Origin: Comamonas sp.
GTDB taxonomy: Bacteria > Pseudomonadota > Gammaproteobacteria > Burkholderiales > Burkholderiaceae_C
Reading direction: 5' to 3'
DNA length: 64,000 nucleotides
Assembly (NCBI GenBank): GCA_015478895.1
Contig: JADMKK010000033.1
Location: 25,803-89,802 of the forward strand
Shown: piece after piece, positions 28,959 through 38,633 of the stretch
Layout: each line of letters opens with the position of its first letter
Position numbering within the stretch: position 1 is the first letter of the stretch
The notes under the pieces: generated by a model
What the model saw: only the letters and a program-made list of their open reading frames with translations
Databases searched by the model: none
What the model was told of the DNA's origin: nothing
Translations under genes and position numbers: made by a program

Positions 28959-30346
28959 GCTGCCCCCTCACCGCAAGTGCTTTCCAGCGCTTGCACCACG
29001 TTTTCCATCTTCATACTTCTCGAACCTTTGACCAGCACGCTGCCGGTCTGGGCCATCTGACCCTGCAACGCTGCAATCAGCGCTGGCAAATCTTCAAAAT
29101 GTGTAGCACCTTGCCCAAATGCAGTCACGGCTTGCTGCATTTGCGGGCCAATGGCCAGCACCGTCTCAATTCCGGCCTTGCGGGCACTGGTGCCCACTTC
29201 GGCATGGAAAGCGGGGCCTTGGTCGCCCACCTCACCCATATCGCCCAGCACCAGCACGCGCGGCGCTGGCAGCTCGGCCAGCACAGCAATGGCGGCCTGC
29301 ATGGAGTCGGGGTTGGCGTTGTACGTGTCATCCACCACATCGATACGGCGACCTGCACATACGACCGAGGTCGAACGCGAGCGGCCTTTGACCGGCAGAA
29401 AATCGCTCAAACCCCGGGCAATGGCTGCCAGCGGCACACCCGCAGCCAATGCACAGGCCGTGGCTGCCAGTGCATTGCGCACGTTGTGGCGGCCCGCAAT
29501 GTGCAAGGCACAGTCAAACATGCCTTGCGGTGTTTGGATCTGGACTTGCCATGCGCTGTCCGCCCATTGAGCGCTGATTGCAGCGACATCGGCGCCAGCA
29601 TCACCAAAGGTGAGCACCTTGCGGCCCGCTGCCAGCTTGCGCCACAGGGGCGTAAATTCCTCATCGAATGGAAACACCGCCGTGCCGTCAATGGGCAAAT
29701 AGCTCAGCACGCTGCCGTTTTCTTCGGCCACCGCTTGCACGGTGTGCATGAACTCCTGATGTTCACGCTGGGCGTTGTTCACCACGGCCACCGTGGGCTG
29801 GGCAATGCAGGCCAGGTCGGCAATCTCGCCGGGGTGGTTCATGCCCAGCTCAACCACGCCAATACGGTGCTGCGCTGTCATGCGAAACAGCGTCAACGGC
29901 ACGCCAATCGCATTGTTGAAGTTGCCTTGCGTCGCGAAGGCGGCATCGCCTGCGTGGGCCTTCAGCATGCTGGCCACCATCTGCGTGACGGTGGTCTTGC
30001 CATTGCTGCCGGTCACGGCAATCAAGGGCAGGCCAAACTGCTCGCGCCAGCCTGCGGCCAAGGCGGCCAAGGCGGCCGTGGTATCAGGCACTTCAATGCC
30101 CGCCAAACCCAGCGCGTCCAAACCGCTATGGGCAATCACGGCGCTGGCTGCGCCCTGTGCTTGCACTTGCGGCAAAAAGTCGTGGGCATCGATGCGCTCA
30201 CCCTTGAGCGCGACAAACAGGTCACCGGCTTGCAGCGTGCGGCTGTCGGTGTGTACACGCAGCAAGGGCGTACCAGGGTCGCCCACCAACCGCGCTTGCG
30301 GCTGGAAGTCGCTAATCCATGCCAGCGCCTGTTCCAAAGTCATCAT
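28949..30346 (-). CDS. murF: UDP-N-acetylmuramoyl-tripeptide--D-alanyl-D-alanine ligase
   Basis: MurF adds the D-Ala-D-Ala made by Ddl to complete the pentapeptide. The product of about 465 residues has the Mur-ligase loop [44 protein letters not shown] and [13 protein letters not shown]. Three start codons in a row (GTG 30349, ATG 30346, ATG 30343) overlap the murE stop; the GAAGGA ribosome site has best spacing to the GTG, so the exact first residue is uncertain by one or two positions. Confidence 0.96.
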   Translation of the reverse strand: MMTLEQALAWISDFQPQARLVGDPGTPLLRVHTDSRTLQAGDLFVALKGERIDAHDFLPQVQAQGAASAVIAHSGLDALGLAGIEVPDTTAALAALAAGWREQFGLPLIAVTGSNGKTTVTQMVASMLKAHAGDAAFATQGNFNNAIGVPLTLFRMTAQHRIGVVELGMNHPGEIADLACIAQPTVAVVNNAQREHQEFMHTVQAVAEENGSVLSYLPIDGTAVFPFDEEFTPLWRKLAAGRKVLTFGDAGADVAAISAQWADSAWQVQIQTPQGMFDCALHIAGRHNVRNALAATACALAAGVPLAAIARGLSDFLPVKGRSRSTSVVCAGRRIDVVDDTYNANPDSMQAAIAVLAELPAPRVLVLGDMGEVGDQGPAFHAEVGTSARKAGIETVLAIGPQMQQAVTAFGQGATHFEDLPALIAALQGQMAQTGSVLVKGSRSMKMENVVQALESTCGEGAACC

Positions 30347-31845
30347 CACTTGTACTGTCCTTCTCGCTGGTCCAAGGCAGAACGTGCCTTGTCCATATCT
30401 GAAAACGGGTGCTTCACACCCTTGATTTCCTGGTAATCCTCATGGCCCTTGCCAGCCAGCAGCACCACATCACGCGCACTGGCCTGTGCAATCGCTTGCG
30501 CGATGGCTTGGCTGCGATCCACCACCACATGCACGCCTTGCAGCGCCATGCCAGCGGTAATGTCGGCCACGATGGTTTCGGGCACTTCATTGCGCGGGTT
30601 GTCGCTGGTGACCCAGACCACATCGGCCTGACGCTGCGCGGCCTGGCCCATCAAAGGGCGCTTGCTGGCATCGCGGTTACCACCGCAACCAAAGACGCAG
30701 TGCAGCTTGCCACCACGCGCTTGCGCCACCGGCTGCAAACCCGCAATGGCCTGCTCCAGCGCATCGGGCGTGTGGGCGTAATCAACCACCACCAAAGGCT
30801 GCTTGGGCAAAGCAATTTGTTGCATGCGACCGGGTACGGGCTCCAAATCGCTACAGACCTGTACGGCCTCTGACAAGCTCACGCCCAAAGTGCGCAGGCT
30901 GGCCAGTACACCCAGCATGTTGCTGACGTTGTACTGGCCGATCAGCCCGGTTTCCATGGTGTAAGTCTGCGCGCCCTCTTGCACCTCAAACGCCAAGCCG
31001 CGGATGCCATGGTGCACGTTACGGGCCTGCAAACGCGCAGGGGCATCGACTGCCACCGTCCACACCTCCAGCTCGGCGCGTGCTTGCAGTTGCTGCGCCA
31101 AAACTTGACCGTGGCCATCATCCACATTGATCACGGCGGCCTTCAAACCCGGCCAGGCAAACAACTTGGCTTTGGCCTGCCAGTAGGCCTCCATGCTGCC
31201 GTGGTAGTCCAGGTGGTCCTGGGTGAAGTTGGTGAACACCGCCGTGTGAATGGCCGTGCCATCGAGCCGGTGCTCTTCAATACCAATAGAGGATGCTTCA
31301 ATCGCACACGCTGCAATGCCTTGCTGCACATAGTCGGCAAAAGCGTACTGCAGGCACACGGGGTCGGGCGTGGTTAATCCTGTGCTCACGACATCAGGCG
31401 GCACGCCAATGCCCAAGGTACCCACCATGGCACAACCTTGGCGGCTCCCTTGCTGGTACTGCGCCAGGGCATGGGCCAACCACCAGGCGGTCGAGGTCTT
31501 GCCATTGGTGCCCGTCACCGCCAGTACTTGCAGCTGTTGGGAGGGCACGCCGCACCATTGCGCGGCAATGTCAGCGGTGGCGGCTTTTAATCCTGAAAAG
31601 CTAGCTACAGGCCCTTGCAGAATAAAGGCTTCCATGCCTTTTTGTTCTACAAGACAAGCCACTGCACCGCGTTCCAGGGCCGACGCCACATGTTGGCGCC
31701 CATCGGTCACACCGCCGGGCCAGGCAATAAAGCCATCGCCTGGCTCGACCAAGCGACTATCGGTACGCAACTGCCCCGTCACGTGTTCACGCAGCCAAGC
31801 CAAGGCTTGCTGCAGATCATTCAAATGCCTGGGTGCGCTGCTCAC
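30346..31845 (-). CDS. murE: UDP-N-acetylmuramoyl-L-alanyl-D-glutamate--2,6-diaminopimelate ligase
   Basis: MurE adds meso-diaminopimelate. The 499-residue product contains [68 protein letters not shown] and the mDAP-specificity loop DNPRNE, as in Gram-negative enzymes. The start is a GTG at 31845 overlapping the ftsI stop (GTGA). A segment around residues 65-85 (EAFILQGPVASFSG) is encoded by DNA resembling half of the palindromic repeat. Confidence 0.96.
   Translation of the reverse strand: MSSAPRHLNDLQQALAWLREHVTGQLRTDSRLVEPGDGFIAWPGGVTDGRQHVASALERGAVACLVEQKGMEAFILQGPVASFSGLKAATADIAAQWCGVPSQQLQVLAVTGTNGKTSTAWWLAHALAQYQQGSRQGCAMVGTLGIGVPPDVVSTGLTTPDPVCLQYAFADYVQQGIAACAIEASSIGIEEHRLDGTAIHTAVFTNFTQDHLDYHGSMEAYWQAKAKLFAWPGLKAAVINVDDGHGQVLAQQLQARAELEVWTVAVDAPARLQARNVHHGIRGLAFEVQEGAQTYTMETGLIGQYNVSNMLGVLASLRTLGVSLSEAVQVCSDLEPVPGRMQQIALPKQPLVVVDYAHTPDALEQAIAGLQPVAQARGGKLHCVFGCGGNRDASKRPLMGQAAQRQADVVWVTSDNPRNEVPETIVADITAGMALQGVHVVVDRSQAIAQAIAQASARDVVLLAGKGHEDYQEIKGVKHPFSDMDKARSALDQREGQYK
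31592..31640. repeat. Possible repeat-derived segment inside murE
   Basis: On the minus strand, CAAGGGCCTGTAGCTAGCTTTT resembles the right half of the element at 36.95 kb (AAAGGGCAAGTAGCTATTTATTT). The left half is degraded. Assignment is by eye and weak. Confidence 0.3.
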
Positions 31846-33587
31846 AGTGACTCCTCTATCGGATTGGCCACAATTTGCGGCTGTACCGCCATATCCGGGG
31901 CCACGCCCATCAAGCGCAAGCCTTGCTGCACCACGGTACTGAACACAGGCGCCGCCACTGCGCCGCCGTAATACGTACCGTTATTGGGCTCATCAAGCAT
32001 CACTGACACAATCAGGCGCGGGTTATCAATGGGTGCCATGCCGGTAAACCAGGCGCGGTATTTGCCCGCTGCATAGTTTTTACCGATCTGCTTGCGTGCA
32101 GTGCCCGACTTGCCGCCCACGGAATAGCCCACGGTCTGCGCGCGCTGCCCCGTGCCGCCCGGGCCCGTGGCCAGCGCCAGCATATGGCGCACCTGGTCTG
32201 CCGTGCGTTCTGAAAATACCGGCACGCCCACCGGCGGTTTGTCCAGCTTGAGCATGGTGGCTGGAATCACCTTGCCGCCATTGCTGAACACCGTGAAAGA
32301 GCGCGTCATCTGCAGCAAGCTGGCAGACAAGCCATAGCCGTAAGACATGGTGGCCTGCTCGACAGGGCGCCAAGTTTTGTAAGGGCGCAAACGTCCGCTG
32401 GCCGCCCCGGGAAAAGCAATCTGCGGCTTTTGTCCAAAGCCCACGGCAGAAAACGTCTCCCACATTTCCTGCGCCGTCAGTAGTTGCGAAATTTTGGTCG
32501 TGCCGACGTTACTGGACTTCTGGATCACCCCCTCCACAGTCAATATGCCGTAGTTTCGGGTGTCCGAAATCACGGAACCGGTCACATTGATGCGCCCAGG
32601 TGAAGTATCAATCGGCGTGTTAGTACGCACTTTGCCCGACTCCAGCGCAATACCCACCGTGATGGGCTTGATGGTGGAGCCAGGCTCAAACACATCCGTA
32701 ATGGCGCGGTTGCGCAACTGCTCGCCCGTCAGGCGCTTGCGGTTGGAAGGATTAAAGCTGGGGTAGTTGGCCAATGCCAGCAACTCGCCAGTCTTGGCAT
32801 CCATGACCACCACCGTACCGCCCAGTGCCTTGTGCGCCAGCACTTGGTCTTTGAGCTTTTGGTAGGCAAAAAACTGTATCTTGCTGTCAATCGACAGCTG
32901 AATGTCGCGGCCATCAATGGGCGGCACATCCTCACCTACGCCCTCAATCACCCGCCCCATACGGTCTTTGAGCACCCGGCGCGAACCGGCCTTGCCGGCC
33001 AGATCTTTCTCAAAGGCCAGCTCCATCCCCTCTTGACCTTTGTCTTCCACGTTCGTAAAGCCCACGATGTGGGCCGCAGCTTCGCCTTCAGGGTATTGGC
33101 GCTTGTACTCTCGCGATTGGTAAACACCTTTGATGCCCAGCGCCTTAATCTGGATACCCACATCCCAGTCCAGTTGCCGCTTCACCCAGACAAAGCTTTT
33201 GTCTTCGGCCAGCTTTTTCTTCAACTGATCCAGCGGCATGTCCATCAGTTTGGCCAGCTGCGGCAGCTTGGCCAAATCTTCTGCACCATTTTTTTCCACG
33301 TCTTCCGGAATCGCCCAGATGCTCGCGGCAGGTACGCTGGAGGCCATGATCAAGCCATTGCGGTCCAGTATTCGCCCGCGGTTGGCCGTCAGCTCAATGG
33401 TGCGCGCAAAGCGCACTTCACCTTGGCGCTGGTAAAAATCGTTATCAATCACCTGCACCCAGGCTGCGCGCCCGGCCAGCCCTGCAAAGGCGAACACGAT
33501 CAAGCCCATGACGAACTTGCTGCGCCATGCGGGTGTTTTACTGGCAAGCAGTGGGCTGGAGTTGTACGAGACGCTGTGGCGCCGCAT
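31842..33587 (-). CDS. ftsI: Septal peptidoglycan transpeptidase (PBP3)
   Basis: FtsI crosslinks septal peptidoglycan and works with FtsW. The 581-residue class B penicillin-binding protein has a membrane anchor (about 24-44), the pedestal domain beginning RTIELTANRGRILDRNG, and the transpeptidase triad motifs: STIKP with the acylated serine, SSN, and KSGTARK. The ATG at 33587 overlaps the ftsL stop (TGATG); an upstream TTG in frame adds one residue. No insertion or truncation is evident. Confidence 0.97.
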   Translation of the reverse strand: MRRHSVSYNSSPLLASKTPAWRSKFVMGLIVFAFAGLAGRAAWVQVIDNDFYQRQGEVRFARTIELTANRGRILDRNGLIMASSVPAASIWAIPEDVEKNGAEDLAKLPQLAKLMDMPLDQLKKKLAEDKSFVWVKRQLDWDVGIQIKALGIKGVYQSREYKRQYPEGEAAAHIVGFTNVEDKGQEGMELAFEKDLAGKAGSRRVLKDRMGRVIEGVGEDVPPIDGRDIQLSIDSKIQFFAYQKLKDQVLAHKALGGTVVVMDAKTGELLALANYPSFNPSNRKRLTGEQLRNRAITDVFEPGSTIKPITVGIALESGKVRTNTPIDTSPGRINVTGSVISDTRNYGILTVEGVIQKSSNVGTTKISQLLTAQEMWETFSAVGFGQKPQIAFPGAASGRLRPYKTWRPVEQATMSYGYGLSASLLQMTRSFTVFSNGGKVIPATMLKLDKPPVGVPVFSERTADQVRHMLALATGPGGTGQRAQTVGYSVGGKSGTARKQIGKNYAAGKYRAWFTGMAPIDNPRLIVSVMLDEPNNGTYYGGAVAAPVFSTVVQQGLRLMGVAPDMAVQPQIVANPIEESL

Positions 33588-33871
33588 CAATGCATCTCCC
33601 CACCAGCGCGCTGGTCATCGCGCACATAGTGCGTAATGGCAGGCGATGCGCTGCCCAGCCCTTGTTTGATGGCCAATGCCTCGATGCGTGAAGACGCAGA
33701 CTGAGCGCGCTTTTCTACCTGCAATCGCAGGTATTCCACATTGAGTCGACGCGCCTCACTGTGCGCACGATCCAACTCTGTGAAAAGGCGGCGCGAATCG
33801 TACTGGGTCTGCACCAAGTACAAGGCACTGAGCATGAGGGCAAGCAGCAGCAGCAGGTTCAGGCGTAGCAT
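33587..33871 (-). CDS. ftsL: Cell division protein FtsL
   Basis: FtsL is a small bitopic divisome protein. The 94-residue product starts with almost no cytoplasmic tail, then a leucine-rich membrane helix (about 2-20) and a periplasmic heptad-like region (QYDSRRLFTELDRAHSEARRLNVEYLRLQVEKR) expected to coil with FtsB. Identification rests on this architecture and on its place between rsmH and ftsI, since FtsL sequences are poorly conserved. The very short N-terminus is typical of betaproteobacteria. Confidence 0.92.
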   Translation of the reverse strand: MLRLNLLLLLALMLSALYLVQTQYDSRRLFTELDRAHSEARRLNVEYLRLQVEKRAQSASSRIEALAIKQGLGSASPAITHYVRDDQRAGGEMH

Positions 33872-33911
33872 GCCCTCTCCTTGCGGTGTGCAACCAGCCC
33901 TGCGGGGGATG

Positions 33912-34838
33912 TCATGCAGGCACCTCTGTACGCTGGGCTACACGCATGATGGCGCTGCGCGAACGGGGATTGGCATCCACTTCAGCCTTGCTCGGCTTGA
34001 TGCGATCCAACGCTTGAAAGCGCATGGCCTTGGGTGCGGCAAAGGGGGTGCGGCGGTCAAACACCTCTTTGGAGTGCTCGGCAATGAATTGCTTGACGAT
34101 GCGGTCTTCCAGCGAGTGGAAACTGATCACCACCAGGCGACCACCAGGCTTGAGAACGCGCAAGCTCGCCTGCAGCGCTTCTTCCAGCTCCACCAGCTCG
34201 GCATTGATAAAGATACGCAACGCTTGGAAAGTGCGTGTGGCGGGGTTTTGCCCATCGCGGGTTTTGACTACTTTGGCAATCAGCTCTGACAAGGCCAGCG
34301 TTGTTTGCAGTGGGCCGTGCGCTTCACGATGCGCCACGATGGCCTTGGCCACCGGGTAAGCCATGCGCTCTTCACCGTAGTCACGAATGACATCGGTGAT
34401 CTGCTGCACTTCGGCATCAGCCAGCCACTCGGCCACGCTCTGGCCCCGGGTGGTGTCCATGCGCATATCCAGAGGGCCATCAAAGCGAAAGCTAAAGCCG
34501 CGATCGGCTGCATCAATCTGCGGGGAACTGATCCCCAGATCCATCAAGATGCCGTCAGCGCAGGCATCGGGCAATTCGCTCATATGGCGAAAGCCTTCGT
34601 GGCGAATGGAAAAGCGCGAATCCGTAATCCGCCCTGCTTCTGCAATCGCCAACGGATCTTTATCAAACGCAATCAAGCGCCCTTCAGGCGCTAACTTAGA
34701 CAAAATCAGTCGTGAATGACCACCGCGGCCAAAGGTGCCATCAATATAGGTACCTTGGGCTGCATCGTCGGATTCACCCAACAAAGCATCGACAGCTTCG
34801 TTAAGCAAAACGGTAATGTGTTGGAGGGGCTGATTCAA
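33912..34838 (-). CDS. rsmH: 16S rRNA (cytosine(1402)-N(4))-methyltransferase
   Basis: RsmH (MraW) methylates C1402 in the ribosomal P site. The 308-residue product has [14 protein letters not shown] at the start, the SAM motif [37 protein letters not shown], and a C-terminal [13 protein letters not shown]. The only workable start is a TTG at 34838, 12 bases after the mraZ stop and in the same frame. It has an AAGGG ribosome site six bases upstream, which supports it. Confidence 0.96.
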   Translation of the reverse strand: MNQPLQHITVLLNEAVDALLGESDDAAQGTYIDGTFGRGGHSRLILSKLAPEGRLIAFDKDPLAIAEAGRITDSRFSIRHEGFRHMSELPDACADGILMDLGISSPQIDAADRGFSFRFDGPLDMRMDTTRGQSVAEWLADAEVQQITDVIRDYGEERMAYPVAKAIVAHREAHGPLQTTLALSELIAKVVKTRDGQNPATRTFQALRIFINAELVELEEALQASLRVLKPGGRLVVISFHSLEDRIVKQFIAEHSKEVFDRRTPFAAPKAMRFQALDRIKPSKAEVDANPRSRSAIMRVAQRTEVPA

Positions 34839-34850
34839 CGCACGCCCTTT

Positions 34851-35309
34851 TCAGAAAGCAAAATCTTTAAATACGTCAGGCATTGGTGCCTGCATGGCCT
34901 GTGTTTCTTGTGCTTCATAAGTGGCTTTATCCCAAAGCTCGAAGTGGTTCCCCATGCCCAGCAAGATCACTTGTCTTTGCAAGGCCACGGCAGCACGCAA
35001 CTCAGGCGAAACCAGCACGCGCCCCGTTCCATCCATCTCTACATCCATGGCGCTGCCCAAGAAAATGCGTTTCCACCATTGCGCAGTCATTGGCAACTGC
35101 CCAATGCGCTCACGGAACAGCAACCACTCAGGGTGGGGAAACAACATAAGACAGCCGTGGGGATGTTTGGTGAGGGTGATCTGGCCTTGCGCCTGTGCAA
35201 TCAACGCGTCACGGTGCCGGGTCGGCACTGAAAGCCGCCCCTTGGCATCGAGATTGAGCGAAGAAGCCCCTTGGAACACGGTAGATACGCTCCGATTGGT
35301 TGGGCCCAT
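34851..35309 (-). CDS. mraZ: Transcriptional regulator MraZ
   Basis: MraZ is a ring-forming AbrB-like repressor of its own dcw operon. The 152-residue protein contains two SpoVT/AbrB-type repeats: [25 protein letters not shown] and [24 protein letters not shown]. The ATG at 35309 follows a GGGGTG-rich stretch. It is the first gene of the dcw cluster, and a periodic operator-like sequence lies about 36 bases upstream. Confidence 0.96.
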   Translation of the reverse strand: MGPTNRSVSTVFQGASSLNLDAKGRLSVPTRHRDALIAQAQGQITLTKHPHGCLMLFPHPEWLLFRERIGQLPMTAQWWKRIFLGSAMDVEMDGTGRVLVSPELRAAVALQRQVILLGMGNHFELWDKATYEAQETQAMQAPMPDVFKDFAF

Positions 35310-35335
35310 GGCACCCCATCACGGGCGTTTCAGGC

Positions 35336-35368
35336 GACTTTCACCACTTATTTGCACTTTTTTGCACT
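35336..35368 (-). promoter_or_regulatory. Candidate MraZ box upstream of the dcw operon
   Basis: On the minus strand AGTG occurs three times at exactly 10-base spacing (35365-35368, 35355-35358, 35345-35348), followed by AGTC nine bases on (35336-35339). One-turn spacing of short GT-rich repeats just upstream of mraZ is the pattern recognised by MraZ in other bacteria (TGGG-N5 in E. coli, AAAGTG-type in mycoplasmas). The exact betaproteobacterial consensus is not known to me, so this is a prediction. Confidence 0.5.
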
Positions 35369-35545
35369 GTAGCAGCAATTCTAGAGGCCTCTGCTAGGGA
35401 CTTCACAAACATTTGCAATGAAATCAATAACTTAGAACATACAAAAAGTGTTAAAAGCGAGGAAAAAGCTTTGTAACACAAGCACTTAGCCGTTTGTCGT
35501 CAGCCTGACACAGGCCGGAAAAGCTTGCCATTTGTAACAATCGCT

Positions 35546-35590
35546 CGCAAAACAAATCCCCCGTGGCGGCAAGTGATCGCCACGGGGGAT
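35546..35590 (-). terminator. Intrinsic terminator after hslU
   Basis: A perfect 13-bp GC-rich stem (35556-35568 with 35578-35590) is followed on the minus strand by TTTGTTTT. It lies about 18 bases beyond the hslU stop, separating hslVU from the dcw operon. Confidence 0.9.
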
Positions 35591-35607
35591 GCAAGGGGAA
35601 AAAAGGC

Positions 35608-36924
35608 TTAAAGGATGTAGCGCGAAAGATCTTCGTCTTCACTCAGCGCCTGCAAACGCGTATCCACGTAAGCCGCATCAATGGTGATGGTTTGGCCTGC
35701 CAGCTTGGCGGCATCAAAACTGATCTCGTCCAGCAACCGCTCCATGACCGTTGACAAGCGACGTGCCCCGATATTTTCCGTGCGTTCATTGACCGTAAAC
35801 GCCGTGTGGGCCAGGCGTGTGATGCCGTCGGGGGTGAACGCCAGTTGCACACCTTCGGTTGCCAACAAGGCTTGGTACTGCTTGACCAGCGACGCATGGG
35901 TTTGCGTCAGGATGGCCTCAAAGTCCTGCACCGACAGCGACTGCAATTCCACCCGAATAGGGAATCGACCTTGCAACTCTGGAATCAGGTCACTGGGTTT
36001 GGACAGATGGAACGCTCCTGAGGCAATGAAGAGGATGTGGTCGGTTTTGACCATGCCGTACTTGGTCGACACCGTCGTGCCTTCTACCAAGGGCAGCAAA
36101 TCGCGTTGCACTCCTTGACGTGAGATGTCAGAGCCGCTGCTTTCCTGGCGCGTGGCCACCTTGTCGATTTCATCGATAAAGACAATGCCGTTTTGCTCCA
36201 GATTGCTCAGGGCGCTGGTTTTGGTTTCTTCTTCATTGATCAGCTTGGCGGCCTCTTCGTCCACCAGCAGCTTCATGGCCTCGGCAATTTTGAGCTTGCG
36301 GCTCTTGCGGCGCTCCTGGCCCATCTGCTGGAACATGCCGCGCAGCTGCTCGGCCATTTCTTCCATGCCCTGGGGACCCATGATTTCCAGCTGGGGCTTG
36401 CCATCGAGCAGATCGATCTCAATTTCTTTGTCGTCCAACTGGCCTTCGCGCAGCTTTTTGCGAAAGACTTGGCGCGTTCCGTTGTCGGCGGGCGCTTCGC
36501 CAGTGCGCGCTGGGGGCAGCAGCACATCCAGAATCCGGTCTTCGGCCGCGTCTTCGGCGCGCTGGCGCTGCTTTTTCATCTCGCTGGTGCGGGCCTGCTT
36601 GACGGCGATTTCGGCCAGATCCCGAATGATGGCGTCCACATCCTTGCCGACGTAGCCAACTTCAGTGAACTTGGTGGCTTCCACCTTGATAAAAGGCGCA
36701 TCGGCCAGCCGTGCCAGACGGCGCGCGATTTCTGTCTTGCCCACACCGGTGGGGCCAATCATCAGAATGTTTTTGGGCGTGATTTCCTGGCGCAGACCAT
36801 CAGCGACCTGCTGGCGGCGCCAGCGGTTGCGCAGCGCAATTGCCACTGCACGCTTGGCAGCAGATTGACCAACGATGTGGTTATCCAGCTCAGAAACAAT
36901 TTCCTGGGGGGTCATGGAGGACAT
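35608..36924 (-). CDS. hslU: ATPase subunit of the HslUV protease
   Basis: HslU unfolds substrates and feeds them to HslV. The 438-residue AAA+ protein has [34 protein letters not shown] at the start, Walker [10 protein letters not shown] near residue 60, the pore motif GYVGKD, the Walker B segment [10 protein letters not shown], and a C-terminal sensor-2 region [16 protein letters not shown]. The last residues ([10 protein letters not shown]) match the C-terminal tail that docks into HslV. It follows hslV in one operon, separated by a 58-base spacer holding a palindromic repeat. Confidence 0.98.
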   Translation of the reverse strand: MSSMTPQEIVSELDNHIVGQSAAKRAVAIALRNRWRRQQVADGLRQEITPKNILMIGPTGVGKTEIARRLARLADAPFIKVEATKFTEVGYVGKDVDAIIRDLAEIAVKQARTSEMKKQRQRAEDAAEDRILDVLLPPARTGEAPADNGTRQVFRKKLREGQLDDKEIEIDLLDGKPQLEIMGPQGMEEMAEQLRGMFQQMGQERRKSRKLKIAEAMKLLVDEEAAKLINEEETKTSALSNLEQNGIVFIDEIDKVATRQESSGSDISRQGVQRDLLPLVEGTTVSTKYGMVKTDHILFIASGAFHLSKPSDLIPELQGRFPIRVELQSLSVQDFEAILTQTHASLVKQYQALLATEGVQLAFTPDGITRLAHTAFTVNERTENIGARRLSTVMERLLDEISFDAAKLAGQTITIDAAYVDTRLQALSEDEDLSRYIL

Positions 36925-36939
36925 AGGCTAAATATCAGT

Positions 36940-36986
36940 CAAATCAGGCTCTAGCCCTTATACATAAAGGGCAAGTAGCTATTTAT
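36940..36986. repeat. Short palindromic repeat between hslV and hslU
   Basis: GCCCTT ATACATA AAGGGC forms the hairpin core, with flanks GGCTCTA and AAGTAGCTATTT. It overlaps the hslV stop region by a few bases and lies inside the hslVU transcript, so it may shape the intercistronic RNA. Confidence 0.7.
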
Positions 36987-37558
36987 TTAGGACTCACAGG
37001 CATGGCAACCGTGGGCAAGGTTTCCAAGGTGTGGTTCATGTTGGTGTAGATGCACAGCTCGCCTGCAATTTCCAGCGATTTCTTGACGATCTCTTCAGCC
37101 GACAGCTCAGTGTTATTGAGCAGCGCCTTGGCCGCTGAGTGCGCATACGCACCGCCCGAGCCAATTGCCACAATGCCTTGCTCGGGTTCGAGCACATCAC
37201 CATTGCCGGTGATGATGAGCGAGGCGGAATGGTCGGCCACGGCCAGCATGGCTTCCAGTTTGCGCAGCACGCGGTCGGTGCGCCATTCCTTGGTCAGCTC
37301 AATGGCTGCGCGCGTAAGGTGCCCTTGGTGCTTTTCCAGCTTGGCTTCAAAGCGCTCAAACAGCGTAAAAGCATCGGCCGTAGCGCCGGCAAAACCTGCC
37401 AGTACCTTGCCGTGGTAGAGCTTGCGCACCTTGCGGGCCGTGCCCTTGACCACAATGTGGCCCAAGGTAACTTGCCCGTCGCCGCCAATGGCGACCTGGA
37501 TGCCTTCGGGCGTCTGGCGACGCACGCTGATGATGGTTGTGCCGTGATACTGTTCCAT
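36983..37558 (-). CDS. hslV: Protease subunit HslV
   Basis: HslV is the proteasome-like threonine peptidase of the HslUV complex. The 191-residue product begins [14 protein letters not shown]; removal of the first six residues exposes the catalytic threonine of TTIISV. Other family marks are [39 protein letters not shown], and GNGDVLEP. The ATG at 37558 was chosen because it gives the standard propeptide; upstream in-frame sequence is not conserved in character. Confidence 0.97.
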   Translation of the reverse strand: MEQYHGTTIISVRRQTPEGIQVAIGGDGQVTLGHIVVKGTARKVRKLYHGKVLAGFAGATADAFTLFERFEAKLEKHQGHLTRAAIELTKEWRTDRVLRKLEAMLAVADHSASLIITGNGDVLEPEQGIVAIGSGGAYAHSAAKALLNNTELSAEEIVKKSLEIAGELCIYTNMNHTLETLPTVAMPVSPK

Positions 37559-37637
37559 AGCATTGGCAAGTGAGGGCTTGGCAGCACATTGCAAGCGGCT
37601 TTCCGGCATTTTTTCTGCGGCGTTGCCCGCAAACAGC

Positions 37638-37659
37638 AACACCCGCCGTAGCGGGTGTT
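37638..37659 (-). terminator. Possible terminator between dksA and hslV
   Basis: AACACCCGC / GCGGGTGTT forms a perfect 9-bp stem with a 4-base loop. The T tract after it on the minus strand (GCTGTTTG) is poor, so termination may be weak. Confidence 0.5.
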
Positions 37660-37735
37660 CTGGTCACCATGCCTGCCATGGTGGCTATCTGGCTTTGTAA
37701 GTGCCGGGCAGCACGGCAAGTCCAGCCAGGACTAT

Positions 37736-38434
37736 TTAGTCCCCAAACATTTTTTGCTTGAGTTCGCGGCGTTGCTGGGCCTCCAGCGACAAAGTGGCTG
37801 TCGGGCGCGCCAACAAACGGGGAACGCCAATGGGCTCACCGGTTTCGTCGCAGTAGCCGTAGTCACCGGTGTCGATGCGGGAGATCGATTGCTCAATCTT
37901 CTTGAGCAGCTTGCGCTCACGGTCGCGCGTGCGCAGCTCCAGGGCGTGCTCTTCTTCGATGGTGGCGCGGTCCGCAGGATCGGGCACGACCACGGTGTCT
38001 TCGCGCAGGTTTTCGGCAGTTTCACCAGCGTTCTGGTGCATGTCCTGCTTGAGCTTGACGAGCTTGGCGCGGAAATAGGCCAGCTGCACATCGTTCATGT
38101 ACTCGTCATCGGACATGGCCACGATTTCAGCGTCGGTCAGCGCATCCAAGGGCTTAGTCTTCCAGTTGTTGGCGAGCTTGGGATCGCGTTTGGTCACGAA
38201 GGAAGTAGGCGCAGAAGGAGTCGTAGGCATGATTTTGTTTGAAACGGCCTTGGGAACTGCGGCAGATGCAGCAGTGGCCTTGGTGGGTTCATCGGTCACA
38301 GTGCGGGTTTTCACGCCCGCAGTAGTTTTGGCAGCAGTATCGCTAGGCTTTTCGGCAGTCTTTTTGGCTGCAGATTTGCCTTTCTGCTCGGCGGTGGTGG
38401 CGGCCACTTTGGTGGTGGCTTTTTTCTTGCTCAT
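37736..38434 (-). CDS. dksA: DksA-type RNA polymerase-binding transcription factor
   Basis: DksA enters the RNA polymerase secondary channel and, with ppGpp, sets the stringent response. The 232-residue product has a Lys/Ala/Thr-rich N-terminal extension of about 80 residues, then the DksA core: coiled coil with LTDAEIVAMSDDEYMNDVQLAYFRAKLVKLK (the tip acidic pair follows), RTRDRERKLLKKIEQSISRIDTGDYGYC, and GEPIGVPRLLARPTATLSLEAQQRRE. The zinc-finger positions are mostly non-Cys (only YCDETG keeps one), so this is a Cys-poor, probably zinc-independent DksA. Core length matches the family; the extension resembles those of Burkholderiales homologues. Confidence 0.93.
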   Translation of the reverse strand: MSKKKATTKVAATTAEQKGKSAAKKTAEKPSDTAAKTTAGVKTRTVTDEPTKATAASAAVPKAVSNKIMPTTPSAPTSFVTKRDPKLANNWKTKPLDALTDAEIVAMSDDEYMNDVQLAYFRAKLVKLKQDMHQNAGETAENLREDTVVVPDPADRATIEEEHALELRTRDRERKLLKKIEQSISRIDTGDYGYCDETGEPIGVPRLLARPTATLSLEAQQRRELKQKMFGD

Positions 38435-38633
38435 CTCGACTGCTGTCACTTCCTGTCTCCTCACAGTACTAGCGTTGCCCAGTCGCTTCACCGTCTCGGC
38501 GCGAAGCTGGCGGGATCTTTAGGGGCGCGATTGTATCGGTCAGATACCCTGCCCCCTCCAAAGTTGCACATAACGCACAGACTTGTCTGGTTAAGCACGG
38601 TACAGACCACGGCCTACACCGCGCCTGGAGTGC

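Larger units (their letters stand above)
35310..35607. other. Intergenic region between hslU and mraZ
   Basis: It holds the candidate MraZ box next to mraZ and the hslU terminator at the other end. The AT-rich middle (about 35400-35550) presumably carries the dcw promoter, but no hexamer pair stands out clearly enough to assign. Confidence 0.5.

Noticed and set aside
28991..30436. 481-codon plus-strand open frame over murF
   Set aside because: It is a shadow frame; MurF motifs are on the minus strand, and the antisense product has no recognisable domain.
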